Below are positions 37,111-46,710 of a stretch of DNA of 64,000 bases, piece after piece. How positions within the stretch are numbered: position 1 is the stretch's first letter; each line of letters opens with the position of its first letter. The translations under genes and the position numbers were made by a program. A model generated the notes under the pieces. It made no database searches and was not told where the DNA came from. It worked only from the letters and a program-made list of their open reading frames with translations. Origin of the DNA: Pseudomonas sp. 7SR1 (GTDB lineage: Bacteria > Pseudomonadota > Gammaproteobacteria > Pseudomonadales > Pseudomonadaceae); assembly GCF_900156465.1 (NCBI RefSeq), contig NZ_LT707064.1, forward strand, positions 620,001 through 684,000, read 5' to 3'.

Positions 37111-38106
37111 TTGAAACTCAGTGATATCGCCCAACTGGCCGGTGTGTCCGTCACCACCGCCAGTTATGTCATCAACGGCAAGGCCGAACAGCAACGCATC
37201 AGCAACGCGACCGTCGAGCGGGTGCGCGCGGTGGTCGAAGAACACGGCTTCACGCCCAATCCCCAGGCCGCCGGGCTGCGCAGCCGGTACACCCGTACCC
37301 TGGGCTTCATCCTGCCGGATCTGGAAAACCCCAGTTACGCCCGCATCGCCAAGCTGCTGGAACAAGGCGCCCGGGCCCAGGGCTATCAGTTGCTGATCGC
37401 CAGCTCCGACGACGCGCCCGACAGCGAGCGCCAGCTCTTGCAGCTGTTCCGCGCCCGCCGCTGCGATGCGCTGATTGTCGCCAGCTGCCTGCCCGCCGGC
37501 GATGACAGTTATCGCCAACTGCAGGCCAAGGGCATCCCGATCATCGCCATCGACCGGGTAATGGAACCGGCCCACTTCTGCTCGGTGATCAGCGACGATC
37601 GCCAGGCCAGCCTGCAATTGACCCGCAGCCTGCTGGAAACACAGCCCCGGCAGATCGCGCTGATCGGCGCTCGCCCAGAGCTGAGCATCAGCCAGGAACG
37701 GGCCGCCGGTTTTCGCCAGGCACTGGCCGGGTTCGACGGCCAGGTATTGATCGAACACGGCGAGTCGTTCAGCCGGGAATGCGGTCGCCAGTTGATGGAG
37801 GAGTTGCTCGAACGCCTCGGTCACTTGCCCGATGCACTGATCACCACGTCCTACGTCCTGCTGCAAGGGGTGTTCGACGCCCTGCACGACTTCCCGCTCA
37901 AGGCGCGCCCGCTGCGCCTGGGTACGTTCGGCGACACACAACTGCTGGACTTCCTGCCACTGCCGGTCAACGCCATGTCCCAGCAACATCAACTGATTGC
38001 CGACAAGGCACTGGAACTGGCCCTGGCAGCCATCGAAAACGATGAATACCAGCCGGGTGTGCAAGCCATCGCGCGGACATTCAAACAGCGCATCCACCAG
38101 GGTTGA
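37111..38106 (+). CDS. fruR: LacI-family fructose operon regulator FruR/Cra
   Basis: A 331-residue repressor. The N-terminal helix-turn-helix (L-S-D-I-A-Q-L-A-G-V-S-V-T-T-A-S-Y, residues 3-20) and hinge are followed by a periplasmic-binding-protein-like effector domain. A TTG at 37111 is taken as the start: AAGGA lies eight bases upstream, it gives the standard length, and it places the helix-turn-helix at the very N-terminus. The ATG at 37021 would add 30 unrelated residues. It is divergent from fruBKA across a shared control region. Confidence 0.92.
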   Translation: MKLSDIAQLAGVSVTTASYVINGKAEQQRISNATVERVRAVVEEHGFTPNPQAAGLRSRYTRTLGFILPDLENPSYARIAKLLEQGARAQGYQLLIASSDDAPDSERQLLQLFRARRCDALIVASCLPAGDDSYRQLQAKGIPIIAIDRVMEPAHFCSVISDDRQASLQLTRSLLETQPRQIALIGARPELSISQERAAGFRQALAGFDGQVLIEHGESFSRECGRQLMEELLERLGHLPDALITTSYVLLQGVFDALHDFPLKARPLRLGTFGDTQLLDFLPLPVNAMSQQHQLIADKALELALAAIENDEYQPGVQAIARTFKQRIHQG

Positions 38107-38124
38107 GCATTTCAGGGCCGGAAC

Positions 38125-38901
38125 ATGGAGCTGATCGACACCCACACCCACCTGGACTTTCCCGACTTCGACGCGGACCGGCCGGCGCTGCTGGCCAATA
38201 GCCGCGCGCTGGGCGTCCGGGAGATGGTGGTGCTGGGGGTGCATCGGGACAATTGGCAGCGCGTCTGGGACCTGGTGCAGAGCGACCCGGACCTGCACGC
38301 CGCGCTGGGCCTGCACCCGGTCTACCTGGACCAGCATCGCGCCGACGACGTGACGCAACTGCACGACTGGCTGGACCGCCTGGCCGGGCATCGGCAACTG
38401 TGCGCGGTAGGTGAAATCGGCCTGGATTACTACATCGAAACCCTCGACCGCGAGCGCCAGCAGACGCTGTTCGAGGCGCAGTTGCAACTGGCGGCGCAAT
38501 TCCGCCTGCCGGCGCTGATCCATGTACGCCGCAGCCACGCCGCCGTGATCGCGACCCTCAAGCGCTTCGCCCTGGAACGCACAGGCATCATCCACGCCTT
38601 CGCCGGCAGCTACGAAGAGGCACGCGAATACATCAAGCTAGGCTTCAAGCTTGGCCTGGGCGGTGCCGCGACCTGGCCCCAGGCCCTGCGCATGCACCGC
38701 GTGCTGGCGAAACTGCCCCTGGACGCCGTCGTGCTGGAGACCGACTCACCGGACATGGCGCCGGCGATGTTCCCCGGTCAGCGCAACAGCCCTGCGCATC
38801 TACCGGCTATCTGCGAGGCACTGGCCGGGATCATGGCGGTGACGCCTGAGCGACTGGCCGAGGCCAGCACCGCCAACGCCCGCCAACTCTTCAACTGGTA
38901 A
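38125..38901 (+). CDS. TatD-family metal-dependent hydrolase
   Basis: A 258-residue TIM-barrel hydrolase of the TatD/YjjV family. The metal ligands are visible: T-H-T-H-L-D-F (His7, His9), G-E-I-G-L-D (Glu near 95), later histidines in L-I-H-V-R and I-H-A-F, and E-T-D-S-P (Asp near 205). Members act as metal-dependent nucleases or in DNA repair and RNA quality control. It begins 18 bases after fruR and is probably co-transcribed. The exact substrate is uncertain, and it may be closer to YjjV than TatD. Confidence 0.92.
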   Translation: MELIDTHTHLDFPDFDADRPALLANSRALGVREMVVLGVHRDNWQRVWDLVQSDPDLHAALGLHPVYLDQHRADDVTQLHDWLDRLAGHRQLCAVGEIGLDYYIETLDRERQQTLFEAQLQLAAQFRLPALIHVRRSHAAVIATLKRFALERTGIIHAFAGSYEEAREYIKLGFKLGLGGAATWPQALRMHRVLAKLPLDAVVLETDSPDMAPAMFPGQRNSPAHLPAICEALAGIMAVTPERLAEASTANARQLFNW

Positions 38902-38905
38902 AACC

Positions 38906-38933
38906 TGTGGGCGCGAGCAGGCTCGCTCCCACA
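38906..38933. repeat. Single REP palindrome between tatD-like gene and MCP
   Basis: TGTGGGCGCGAGCAGGCTCGCTCCCACA is a compact palindrome of the same sequence family as the REPIN at 31138. It sits between convergent genes, where it may also serve as a shared 3' end structure. Confidence 0.75.
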
Positions 38934-38938
38934 ACGGT

Positions 38939-40969
38939 CTACACCCGAAACGCATTGATCAATTGCTTGAGCTGCACCACCTGGGCTGACAATGCCCGGC
39001 TGGCATCCTCGGTCTGGTGTGCACCTTCGGCGGTGCGTTCGCCGGCGCGGTTGATCTCGACGATGTTCTGGTCGATGTCATGGGCCACGGCCGTCTGCTG
39101 TTCCACGGCGGCGGCGATCTGCTGGTTCTGGTCGACGATCATGCCCACGGCGCCGAGGATATTTTCCAGGGCCTGCTGGACCTGTTCCGATTGGCCTACC
39201 GTGCCGCTGGCCATTTCATGACTGGTGCCCATGGCCCGGACCGCAGCCCCCACGCCGCCGTGCAGGCGACTGATCATCGCTTCGATTTCTTCGGTCGATT
39301 GCTGGGTGCGCTTGGCCAGCGTCCGCACTTCGTCGGCCACCACCGCGAAGCCGCGCCCCTGCTCACCGGCCCGGGCCGCTTCGATGGCGGCGTTGAGGGC
39401 CAGCAGGTTGGTCTGCTCGGCGATGCTCTTGATCACGTCCAGCACGCGGCTGATGGCCTGGCTGTCGGTCGCCAGTTGATTGATGACCTGTACCGACTGG
39501 TCGATCTCGCTGGCCAAGCGGGCAATGCTGCCCTGCTGGGATTCCACCAGGCCTCGGCCGCTGAGGGTTTCGTCGTTGACGCTGTGGGCGCTGCTGACCG
39601 CCGCCGCGGCACTGCGAGCCACTTCCTGGGCGGTGGCCGACATCTGGTTCATGGCCGTGGCCACCAGCTCGATCTGGCTCCGCTGGCCGGCAACCGCCTG
39701 GTTGCTGCGGGCCGAGACGGTTTCCACCTGCCCGGCCTGGCGCTCCACCTCGGCGACCGTGCGGCCCACCTGTTCGATCAGGTCGTGGATCTTCGCCACC
39801 GTGCCATTGAACACCGCGCCCAATTCGCCCAGCTCATCCTTGCTGCTGGCCACGAAGTTGACCGTCATGTCCCCGGCCGCCACCTTGTCCATCATCTGCC
39901 CCAGGCGCTGGAGCGTCGTACGGGTCGAGGCATAGAAGCCGGCGTACAGGTAGAAAATCAGCAGGAATACCGCCGCCAGCGCCACGGCTTGCAGCACCAT
40001 GTGGCTGCGATTCTGCTCCAGGCGATGCTGCAGTTGGGCGCCGAGAAAGCCCAGGGTCGATTCGTTCAGCCGGTAGGTCTGGGCCATCAGCCCACTGACC
40101 TGATCGTAGAAGGCCGACCAGGGTGCATCGAGGGTGTCGGCCATCACCACTTGTTCTTCGATCAGTTCCGCCGCTTGCCTGAGGGTGTTCTTGCTGCTGG
40201 CCGCCGGCTCGGCCAACGCCTGCCCGGCCGCCTTGCTCGAGCCCAGGGCGTCCTGCAATTTCAGATCGTATTCGCCCTGAAGCTTTTCGACCTGTGCCAG
40301 CCACTCGTCGAACCGGGTGCTCGACGAGGAGTTGAGAAACCCCAGCCCCAGGGATGACGCGCCCAACGCGCGGCCTTCACCCAGGATCTGGGTCACGTTG
40401 GGAGTCACAGCGGTGATCAGTTCGCTGAGTTGACGGATATCACCCTGCCCATCGCGGCTCAGGCCTGCCTGGCTGGCGATGATCTGGCTCAGCATTTGCG
40501 CGCTATTGAGCAGCTTGCCGATCAAGGCGCTTTTGCTTTGCAGGGAACTCTCGGCCTGCTGGGCCTTGAACGCAGCGACCATTTCGTCGCGCTTGGCAAC
40601 GAAGGCCTCTGCCTGCTCGGGTTCCACGGCCATGGCGGTCATGCCCTGCAGGCGGGCGAGGACCTGTTGTTCGAGCGTGCCGATCTTCGCTTCCACATCG
40701 CCGGCCTTGCCGGATTGGCCCAGGCTGGCATTGATCTGCACCAGGTTGTTAAGGGTTTCCAGATCGCGGCGCAGGCTCAGGCTGCTGCCCAGCAGGTCGA
40801 GGCTCTGCAACTCCACATGGGTGCCCTGCAATTCCCGATAGGACTCGCGCACCAGAAAGAAGTTGGTCACCAGCATCGGCACTAGAAACAACACACTGAT
40901 CAGGCTGAACTTCATGCCAAAGCTCAGACGGTTCATCAGGGCGACGGCGGGCCAGAGCAAACTCTTCAC
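38939..40969 (-). CDS. Methyl-accepting chemotaxis protein
   Basis: A 676-residue chemoreceptor. Transmembrane helix 1 lies around residues 17-38; a long helical periplasmic sensor (about 290 residues, two-module size) is followed by transmembrane helix 2 near 330. A HAMP domain ([13 protein letters not shown]) and the conserved signalling hairpin ([18 protein letters not shown]) come next. A GTG at 40969 is preferred as start because GGGAGG lies seven bases upstream; the ATG at 41014 has no such site. No C-terminal CheR-binding pentapeptide is evident. The ligand is unknown. Confidence 0.92.
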   Translation of the reverse strand: MKSLLWPAVALMNRLSFGMKFSLISVLFLVPMLVTNFFLVRESYRELQGTHVELQSLDLLGSSLSLRRDLETLNNLVQINASLGQSGKAGDVEAKIGTLEQQVLARLQGMTAMAVEPEQAEAFVAKRDEMVAAFKAQQAESSLQSKSALIGKLLNSAQMLSQIIASQAGLSRDGQGDIRQLSELITAVTPNVTQILGEGRALGASSLGLGFLNSSSSTRFDEWLAQVEKLQGEYDLKLQDALGSSKAAGQALAEPAASSKNTLRQAAELIEEQVVMADTLDAPWSAFYDQVSGLMAQTYRLNESTLGFLGAQLQHRLEQNRSHMVLQAVALAAVFLLIFYLYAGFYASTRTTLQRLGQMMDKVAAGDMTVNFVASSKDELGELGAVFNGTVAKIHDLIEQVGRTVAEVERQAGQVETVSARSNQAVAGQRSQIELVATAMNQMSATAQEVARSAAAAVSSAHSVNDETLSGRGLVESQQGSIARLASEIDQSVQVINQLATDSQAISRVLDVIKSIAEQTNLLALNAAIEAARAGEQGRGFAVVADEVRTLAKRTQQSTEEIEAMISRLHGGVGAAVRAMGTSHEMASGTVGQSEQVQQALENILGAVGMIVDQNQQIAAAVEQQTAVAHDIDQNIVEINRAGERTAEGAHQTEDASRALSAQVVQLKQLINAFRV

Positions 40970-41260
40970 AGGAAAGCCTCCCGGTAGTGTTTTTATTTTT
41001 ATGAGCACGCGCACAGCGACAGCAGAAAGCCACCATTGGTGGTGCTGTCCCTGTATAGCCTAAATCGGAAGGAAGATTTGTAACTTAAGGTTAACGGGAA
41101 CGATCGTGAGGCGATCCCGCGTGCCGGGGGCTTGCTGCAGCCGGCCTGCGAAGCAGATCCTGGGGCGCTTCAGGAAATGCCCACGCACGTTCGCGATTGC
41201 CCGCAACCGGGCGCAGGCAAGCCCTCGGGTCACAGGCCTGGCGGCGTGGTCTCGCGCCCG

Positions 41261-42097
41261 TCAGGCCAGTACGGTCCACACCGCAAACCCGGCGTACCAG
41301 AGCACCGCCGCACGCAGCAGCAACTCCCAGAGCCGATCCAGGTTATTGATGCCCTCGGGCCCTGCCAGGGGAGCGGAAATTTCCCCAGCCGCCAGGCCGA
41401 CCTTATCGATCAGTTGCGCAGCACTGATGTTCCAGTTCAGCAGTTCATGCAGCATGATCCGGCTGACCCCGACGAAGTTGCCCACCAAGGCGAAACTGGC
41501 CGCCAGCAGCCGGACCGGCACCCAGTCGAAGGCATGGCGCAATTGCGCCGCCCGCTCCGCCACGCCAGGGTTCTGGCTATGTTCGGCAGCCAGCGCCAGC
41601 AAGCGATAACTCAGGGCCGCCACCGGCCCCAAGAGGAAGTACCAGAAGATCACCGCAAAAAAGCTCTGGTAGGCCTGCCACAGCAGATGGCCCTGGACCC
41701 TGCCCAGCAATTGCTCGCCATTGTCGGCTTCGATAGCCAGGTCGCGCTTGGCCACATGAGTCGCCGCCTGCAGGTCTTCGCGTCGCCAGGCATCGCGAAA
41801 GGGGCCCAGCTCGGCCAGCAGGTCACCGCGTCCCAGGCTGTAGATCACCACCAGCAGGTGCACCGGCAATGCCAGCAGACCATAGGCCACCGGCTCCAGC
41901 ACCCACAGCAACAAGGCCAGCAACGCCACGGGGGCCAGTACCATCACTCCCAGCACCAGCCACGGCCGATTCACCCAGCGAGGGCTCGCTTCGATCCTGT
42001 TCAGCTCACGCAGCCATCCGCCGTCGCGCTGGATCCGCTGGCGCAAGGCCGAGAACTTCTCGATCCACACCGCCAGCAGCAACACCAGAAAACTCAT
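41261..42097 (-). CDS. ampE: AmpE, inner-membrane signalling protein
   Basis: A 278-residue polytopic protein of the AmpE/CobD-like family, with four or so helices (near 1-12, 45-65, 70-90 and 145-165). AmpE is encoded with AmpD and linked to beta-lactamase regulation, but its biochemical role is unclear. The start overlaps the ampD stop (ATGA), so the two are translationally coupled. The 290 bases between this gene and the MCP start contain no gene I can support. Confidence 0.93.
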   Translation of the reverse strand: MSFLVLLLAVWIEKFSALRQRIQRDGGWLRELNRIEASPRWVNRPWLVLGVMVLAPVALLALLLWVLEPVAYGLLALPVHLLVVIYSLGRGDLLAELGPFRDAWRREDLQAATHVAKRDLAIEADNGEQLLGRVQGHLLWQAYQSFFAVIFWYFLLGPVAALSYRLLALAAEHSQNPGVAERAAQLRHAFDWVPVRLLAASFALVGNFVGVSRIMLHELLNWNISAAQLIDKVGLAAGEISAPLAGPEGINNLDRLWELLLRAAVLWYAGFAVWTVLA

Positions 42098-42654
42098 TGT
42101 CCTTCCCCTTCTGTCAGGGCCGCACGGTAGCGTGCCCAGTCGAATGCCGGCCCCGGGTCAGTCTTGCGGCCCGGCGCAATGTCGCTGTGCCCGCAGATGC
42201 GCTCTACAGTGATCGAGCTGAACGCCGCCTGCAACTGCCGTGTCAGGTCCACCAGGGCGGCATATTGCGCGTCGGTGAAAGGCAGGTCGTCGGTGCCCTC
42301 CAGCTCGATGCCTATGGAGAAATCATTGCAGGTCTCCCGGCCTTCGAAGCACGAAACCCCGGCGTGCCACGCACGCTCTAGACAAGAGACGAACTGGGTT
42401 ATGGCGCCATCACGCTCGATCAGGAAATGCGCGGAAACGCGCAGGTCGGCGATACCGGCAAAATAGGGATGTTCCGTGACATCCAGGCGATTCTGGAAAA
42501 ATTCCTGGACCTTGCCCGTGGCGAACTGGGCAGGCGGCAAACTGATGTTATGGATCACCAGCAGGGAAATCTCGCCCTCGGGGCGCGCATTGAAGTTGGG
42601 CGACGGGCAATGACGCACGCCGTGGCACCAACCGCTCGCGGGGTCCAGCTGCAT
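42094..42654 (-). CDS. ampD: 1,6-anhydro-N-acetylmuramyl-L-alanine amidase AmpD
   Basis: A 186-residue cytoplasmic zinc amidase that removes the peptide from anhydro-muropeptides during wall recycling, keeping the AmpR inducer low. The zinc ligands are His35 (V-I-H-N-I-S), His156 (C-G-H-S-D-I) and Asp166 (K-T-D-P-G). The start at 42654 follows AAGGAA; the much longer open frame to 42942 overlaps the DUF1631 gene and is a shadow. It forms an ampDE pair. Loss of AmpD raises AmpC beta-lactamase in Pseudomonas; here all catalytic residues are present. Confidence 0.96.
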   Translation of the reverse strand: MQLDPASGWCHGVRHCPSPNFNARPEGEISLLVIHNISLPPAQFATGKVQEFFQNRLDVTEHPYFAGIADLRVSAHFLIERDGAITQFVSCLERAWHAGVSCFEGRETCNDFSIGIELEGTDDLPFTDAQYAALVDLTRQLQAAFSSITVERICGHSDIAPGRKTDPGPAFDWARYRAALTEGEGQ

Positions 42655-42718
42655 ACAGGTTCCTTCGATGACGACGATCAATGCCGCCAGTATGCCGTGA
42701 TCGGCCTCGCCAGCGCGA

Positions 42719-44923
42719 TCACTTGCCGCGATTGAGTTGTCGCAGGTTGCCCAGCACGGATTCCAGGGCCCTGTCGAACAGCAGGGTGTCGTCCAGTACC
42801 CGTGCCGCTCCGCGACGGAACTCCAGGGCCAGGCTGGTACGGCTGTGCTCCTGCACCTTGAGCCCGGTGCGGTTGACGAAAACGTATTTGCCGGTGCTCT
42901 CGATGATCGCCGCCAGCTTGCAACGCAGGCTGTTGTCTTCATCCTCCTGGAATTCCACCCAGCTTCCCAGGCGCAACTGGTCGACCTGGCGCAGCCCTAC
43001 GTCATCGGCCGGCAAGCGAACCGCCGCGCTGTCGGCTGGCGCCTTGTGCGGAGGCCGCAAGACAATTCTTTCCTTCACTTCGATCATTTCCGGCGAATCG
43101 GACGCCTGGGCCTGCTCCGTGGCCTGGCCCATGCGCTGCAGCGCCTGCACATGCAGGAGCTCCAACTCGCTGAAAAACTCGCTGGTGGCGAACGGATCGA
43201 ACGCCGAACGGCTCAGGCCCTCGCGCAGCGCCTTGAGCAACTCCGGCACCATCGCCAGCAAGCGCAGGCCGGCATCGGATTCGTCGTGGTACTGGACGCT
43301 CCAGATCAGTTGCTCCAGGGTCAGGACATCGGCGCGCCACTCGGCGGACTCCTCGCCATGCTTGAAGCCGGTCAACAGCAGCACCTGGCTCCAGGCCTGC
43401 TGCACAAACTCCACCACGGCCAGGGGCAGGGTCTTGCCCAGCATCACCTGGTTCAATACGCCTTCGACCCGTAAACGCGCCAGCTCGGCCTTCGCCCGCC
43501 CCTCTTCGGCGTCACGAATGCGCTGTTCGAGCAGCTCACAGCGACGCCGCTCGTCGCTGGTAAAGGCCAGGAAATCCGCCAGCACTTCGGAAAAGATCGC
43601 CGGGTCATCGATGAAGTCGTTCAGCAAGCGCTGGACCACCTGTTCGATACGCACGTAGAGATTGTCCCGCTGATGATCGTCGCAATCGCCCCAGCCCATG
43701 GCTGCGTCGGCAATTTCATTGAGCAACCGTCGAGCCGGATGATTGCCGCGGCTGAAGAAACTCTTGTCCAGCACCGCCACCTTGAGCATCGGGATCTGCA
43801 GGCGGCCGATCAGCGCCTTGAGGGTCTCGGGCAGGTTATGGTCGTCGAGAATGAACTCGAACATCATCGAGATCAGGTTGATCACATCTTCATCAGCACC
43901 TTCGACCACCCGAGACTTGCCACTCTTGACGCTGACACGGGTGAGCAGTTGTTCGAGCTGGCTGCGCAGGTCGAACTCATCCTGCTGGGTGGGCGCTGGC
44001 ACATACTGCTGCAGGTGGGACAGCAGACGCAGCAGGTCCCGAGTGGAAATCGGCTGGGCCGGCGCACTGGGCTCCAGGGTCGGCGCCACGCTGCCTCGCA
44101 CCTGCGCCAGCAGCTTCTGCAACGCGGCGAACACCTCCTGCACGCTGTCATCGACTTCAGCGACCGTCGGCCTGGCTGCCCTTTCCGGCAAGGATCGGGT
44201 GGGCTCCTCGATGCGATCCGACGCCCGCCGGGAGGGCGAAATCTTGAGGTCCGGCAGAATGCCCGTGGCGGCCAGCAACTGGTTGGCCTCGGCATAGAGC
44301 TGGTCGCATTCGCTGAGCACATAACGCTCGAACAGCTTGAGCAGGATCAGCTTGACCTTGATTCCCACCCCCAGGTTGCGCCCGGCCTGCAGGAAGTTTT
44401 CACACAGCAGTGCGGGGCTCAGAGGATTCTGCGAATTGGCCATGGGCCGGGCCAGCAGCACGCTGAGGCGTGCCGTCAACTGATCCAGGGAAGCTCCGTC
44501 GCGGCTCAGCACCCGAGTGACCATGGCCTCCACCGCCAGGTGGCGCTCCAGGTCGTCGCGGCTCGATCGCGCCTGGGCCAGGGCCGGCGTCAACGTAGCC
44601 TGGGTCAGGTCGTACTGGGCCAGGCTGACGAACGCCTCGAAAAACTGCTCGATGAACTCGCGCTCGATGCTTTTGCGTTTCAGGCGCAAGTCGCGCATGG
44701 CTTCGAAGTACAGGTTCTGTTCGACATCGTTGCGCGCCCGGTCGGCCATTTCGAACAATGTGTCGTCGGCGTTATCGAACAACCCTTGCAAGCCCAGGCG
44801 CAGTTGCTGGGCGGCCTTGTCGCGGACCTGAAGCAGAATCACAGGCAAACGGGCGAGCGGCGAACGATTCGCCTGATCGGTAGAAACCTTGTGCAAAGGC
44901 ACTACATTCCCGTCGTTGTGCAT
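42719..44923 (-). CDS. DUF1631-family protein
   Basis: A 734-residue protein of the DUF1631 family (sometimes mis-annotated as thymidine phosphorylase). It has no signal peptide and no membrane helix. Most of it is helical and charged. A C-terminal beta-rich portion of about 90 residues (L-R-L-G-S-W-V-E-F-Q-E-D-E ... G-K-Y-V-F-V-N-R-T-G-L-K-V) resembles a PilZ-like barrel, though the canonical R-x-x-x-R motif is not clear. The start is behind AGGAGG. It lies between ampD and nadC as in other pseudomonads. Function is unknown. Confidence 0.88.
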   Translation of the reverse strand: MHNDGNVVPLHKVSTDQANRSPLARLPVILLQVRDKAAQQLRLGLQGLFDNADDTLFEMADRARNDVEQNLYFEAMRDLRLKRKSIEREFIEQFFEAFVSLAQYDLTQATLTPALAQARSSRDDLERHLAVEAMVTRVLSRDGASLDQLTARLSVLLARPMANSQNPLSPALLCENFLQAGRNLGVGIKVKLILLKLFERYVLSECDQLYAEANQLLAATGILPDLKISPSRRASDRIEEPTRSLPERAARPTVAEVDDSVQEVFAALQKLLAQVRGSVAPTLEPSAPAQPISTRDLLRLLSHLQQYVPAPTQQDEFDLRSQLEQLLTRVSVKSGKSRVVEGADEDVINLISMMFEFILDDHNLPETLKALIGRLQIPMLKVAVLDKSFFSRGNHPARRLLNEIADAAMGWGDCDDHQRDNLYVRIEQVVQRLLNDFIDDPAIFSEVLADFLAFTSDERRRCELLEQRIRDAEEGRAKAELARLRVEGVLNQVMLGKTLPLAVVEFVQQAWSQVLLLTGFKHGEESAEWRADVLTLEQLIWSVQYHDESDAGLRLLAMVPELLKALREGLSRSAFDPFATSEFFSELELLHVQALQRMGQATEQAQASDSPEMIEVKERIVLRPPHKAPADSAAVRLPADDVGLRQVDQLRLGSWVEFQEDEDNSLRCKLAAIIESTGKYVFVNRTGLKVQEHSRTSLALEFRRGAARVLDDTLLFDRALESVLGNLRQLNRGK

Positions 44924-45160
44924 CCTGGCCTCCTGAAACGGTGTTCTTCGGTCGTAAACGTCAAAGCCATGACGTCAATCGAAAGGCGGATTATCTGGTA
45001 AAAGAACCCCGTCGCACCAGAGGACTCTGTGACCCAGCTCGAAATACATCGAAATAAGTGACCGGAAAATCGAGAAAATGTTGCGCGCAGGCGACCAAAT
45101 GCAGGTCGCCAGCCCCAGGACGACATGACAATCAGGGGCGCCGTCGGGAAGGAACAATGC

Positions 45161-45188
45161 TTGTGGGACAGGACACTGGCCCTATAAT
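45161..45188 (+). promoter_or_regulatory. Probable sigma-70 promoter of nadC
   Basis: A perfect TATAAT (45183-45188) lies 16 bases after TTGTGG (45161-45166), 28 bases upstream of the nadC start, giving a very short leader. The rest of the gap back to 44924 shows nothing coding. Confidence 0.6.
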
Positions 45189-45215
45189 CGGGCCACTTTG
45201 TCTGTGGAGCCCGTT

Positions 45216-46064
45216 ATGCCGAACCTACGTCTCGCCGACCTGACCGCTGAAATCGAAGCCAATGTGCGCCGCGCGTTGCTCGAAGACGTCGGCAGCGGCG
45301 ACATCACCGCGCAACTGATCCCCGCCGAACGCCTGGCCAAGGCCACCATCATTACCCGGGAAGCCGCGACCATCAGTGGCACCGCCTGGGTCGATGCCGT
45401 GTTCCGGCAACTGGATCCGCGCGTGGCGGTACATTGGCAGGTGCGCGACGGCGACCGGGTCAGCCCCGACCAGGCGCTGTTTCACCTCGAGGGCCCGGCC
45501 CGCTCGCTGCTGACCGGCGAACGCAGTGCGCTGAATTTCCTGCAGATGCTCTCGGGCGTGGCCACCCGGGCTCGCTACCTGGCGGACTTTGTCGCCGGCA
45601 CCCAGGTCAAGCTGCTGGACACCCGCAAGACCTTGCCCGGGCTGCGCCTGGCCCAGAAGTACGCAGTGACCTGTGGCGGCTGCCACAACCACCGCATCGG
45701 CCTCTACGATGCCTTCCTGATCAAGGAAAACCACATCGCGGCCTGCGGCGGCATCACCCAGGCCATTGCCGCCGCCCACAAGATCGCACCGGGCAAACCG
45801 GTGGAGGTCGAGGTCGAAAGCCTGACGGAATTGAAGGAAGCCCTGGCGGCCGATGCCGACATCATCATGCTCGACGAACTGAGCCTGGACGACATGCGCG
45901 AGGCCGTACGCCTGAACGCCGGGAAGGCGAAGCTGGAGGCCAGCGGTGGCATCAACGAAAGTACCTTGCGTCCGATTGCCGAGACCGGCGTGGACTACAT
46001 CTCGATCGGTGCAATGACCAAGGATGTGAAAGCCGTGGATCTGTCGATGCGACTGAGCCTTTGA
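45216..46064 (+). CDS. nadC: Nicotinate-nucleotide pyrophosphorylase NadC
   Basis: A 282-residue quinolinate phosphoribosyltransferase making nicotinate mononucleotide in de novo NAD synthesis. Substrate-binding segments R-K-T-L-P-G-L-R (~145), G-G-C-H-N-H-R (~160) and L-I-K-E-N-H (~175) are intact, and E-A-S-G-G-I-N lies near 245. The ATG at 45216 follows GGAG; an in-frame start six codons earlier overlaps the leader. A bidirectional terminator follows. Confidence 0.97.
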   Translation: MPNLRLADLTAEIEANVRRALLEDVGSGDITAQLIPAERLAKATIITREAATISGTAWVDAVFRQLDPRVAVHWQVRDGDRVSPDQALFHLEGPARSLLTGERSALNFLQMLSGVATRARYLADFVAGTQVKLLDTRKTLPGLRLAQKYAVTCGGCHNHRIGLYDAFLIKENHIAACGGITQAIAAAHKIAPGKPVEVEVESLTELKEALAADADIIMLDELSLDDMREAVRLNAGKAKLEASGGINESTLRPIAETGVDYISIGAMTKDVKAVDLSMRLSL

Positions 46065-46068
46065 TACG

Positions 46069-46103
46069 AAAAAACGCCAGCCCCGAAGAGGCTGGCGTTT
46101 TTC
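46069..46103. terminator. Bidirectional terminator between nadC and the DUF6388 gene
   Basis: AAAAACGCCAGCC and GGCTGGCGTTTTT form a perfect stem around a CCGAAGA loop, with A/T runs on both sides. It serves two convergent genes and touches the stop of the minus-strand one. Confidence 0.88.
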
Positions 46104-46409
46104 TCAGACCACCAGATTATTCATCTCGCAGTACTCTTCCCACTCCACGCCCAACACCTCGGCCGCTTCCTTGTGCAGGGCCAGGCGCTGCGCCTCGAAC
46201 TCCTCAGGCGTGCTGGTGTACTTGAGCGTCAGTTCCCAAGGCTGCAGCCCCTGGGCTTCGGCTTCGTCCTCGAACGCCCATTGGATCTGGTCTTTCTGAT
46301 CGTCGGCGCTCAGGTCCTTGATTTCTTCCATTAACTGAGGCGTATCCAGGGCGTATTTGCGCAGGGCTTCTTCGTGTCTGGCTTCTTGCGTCAGTTCTTT
46401 AGCCGTCAT
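46104..46409 (-). CDS. DUF6388-type small protein, 101 residues
   Basis: A soluble, acidic, mostly helical protein (many Glu, Ala, Leu) with no signal or membrane segment. It resembles small Pseudomonas proteins labelled DUF6388, as far as I recognise. The ribosome-binding site is weak (GAGAA), and it is monocistronic with a shared terminator. Function is unknown. Confidence 0.78.
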   Translation of the reverse strand: MTAKELTQEARHEEALRKYALDTPQLMEEIKDLSADDQKDQIQWAFEDEAEAQGLQPWELTLKYTSTPEEFEAQRLALHKEAAEVLGVEWEEYCEMNNLVV

Positions 46410-46710
46410 GTCGTTCTCGCTGATCGGAGGAATGGGGATGGGTCTGGATCATCAAGGATCTCTCTGACGCAGAAAACCGTTAACAAGCCCGGTTTACCTG
46501 GCCTTCGGAACCATTCGGGGATCATCTGAAAACTGCTGGGCGATACACATGCAGCACGAATATAGGTTGTTTTACCGACGATTTACACGGCTCTTTACAT
46601 CTATCCCACAAAAAAACCTGTACAGAAGAAATCGAGCGGGCCCTGGAACATCTGTCAAAACAACCAGTCATAGCCATGTGCCATACCGGCAAATCACAAG
46701 GACCCCAGCG
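46410..46710. other. Gap upstream of the coiled-coil protein gene
   Basis: About 300 bases, unusually AT-rich between 46540 and 46640. It includes three TTTAC direct repeats (separate entry) and an A6 run. The frame opening at 46549 is not preferred as coding because the better start is at 46711. Confidence 0.5.
46571..46598 (+). promoter_or_regulatory. Three phased TTTAC direct repeats
   Basis: TTTAC occurs at 46571-46575, 46582-46586 and 46594-46598, spaced 11 and 12 bases, so on the same face of the helix; the last two are TTTACA. Phased direct repeats of this size are typical of OmpR-type response-regulator sites. They lie about 115-140 bases upstream of the exported coiled-coil protein start. 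Confidence 0.35.

Noticed and set aside
42655..42942. Long N-terminal extension of AmpD
   Set aside because: It overlaps the DUF1631 coding region out of frame, and the protein is full length from 42654 with a good ribosome-binding site.
46571..46598. TTTAC repeats as a CRISPR-like or iteron array
   Set aside because: The units are only five to six bases, spacers are 6-7 bases, and there are no cas or replication genes nearby.
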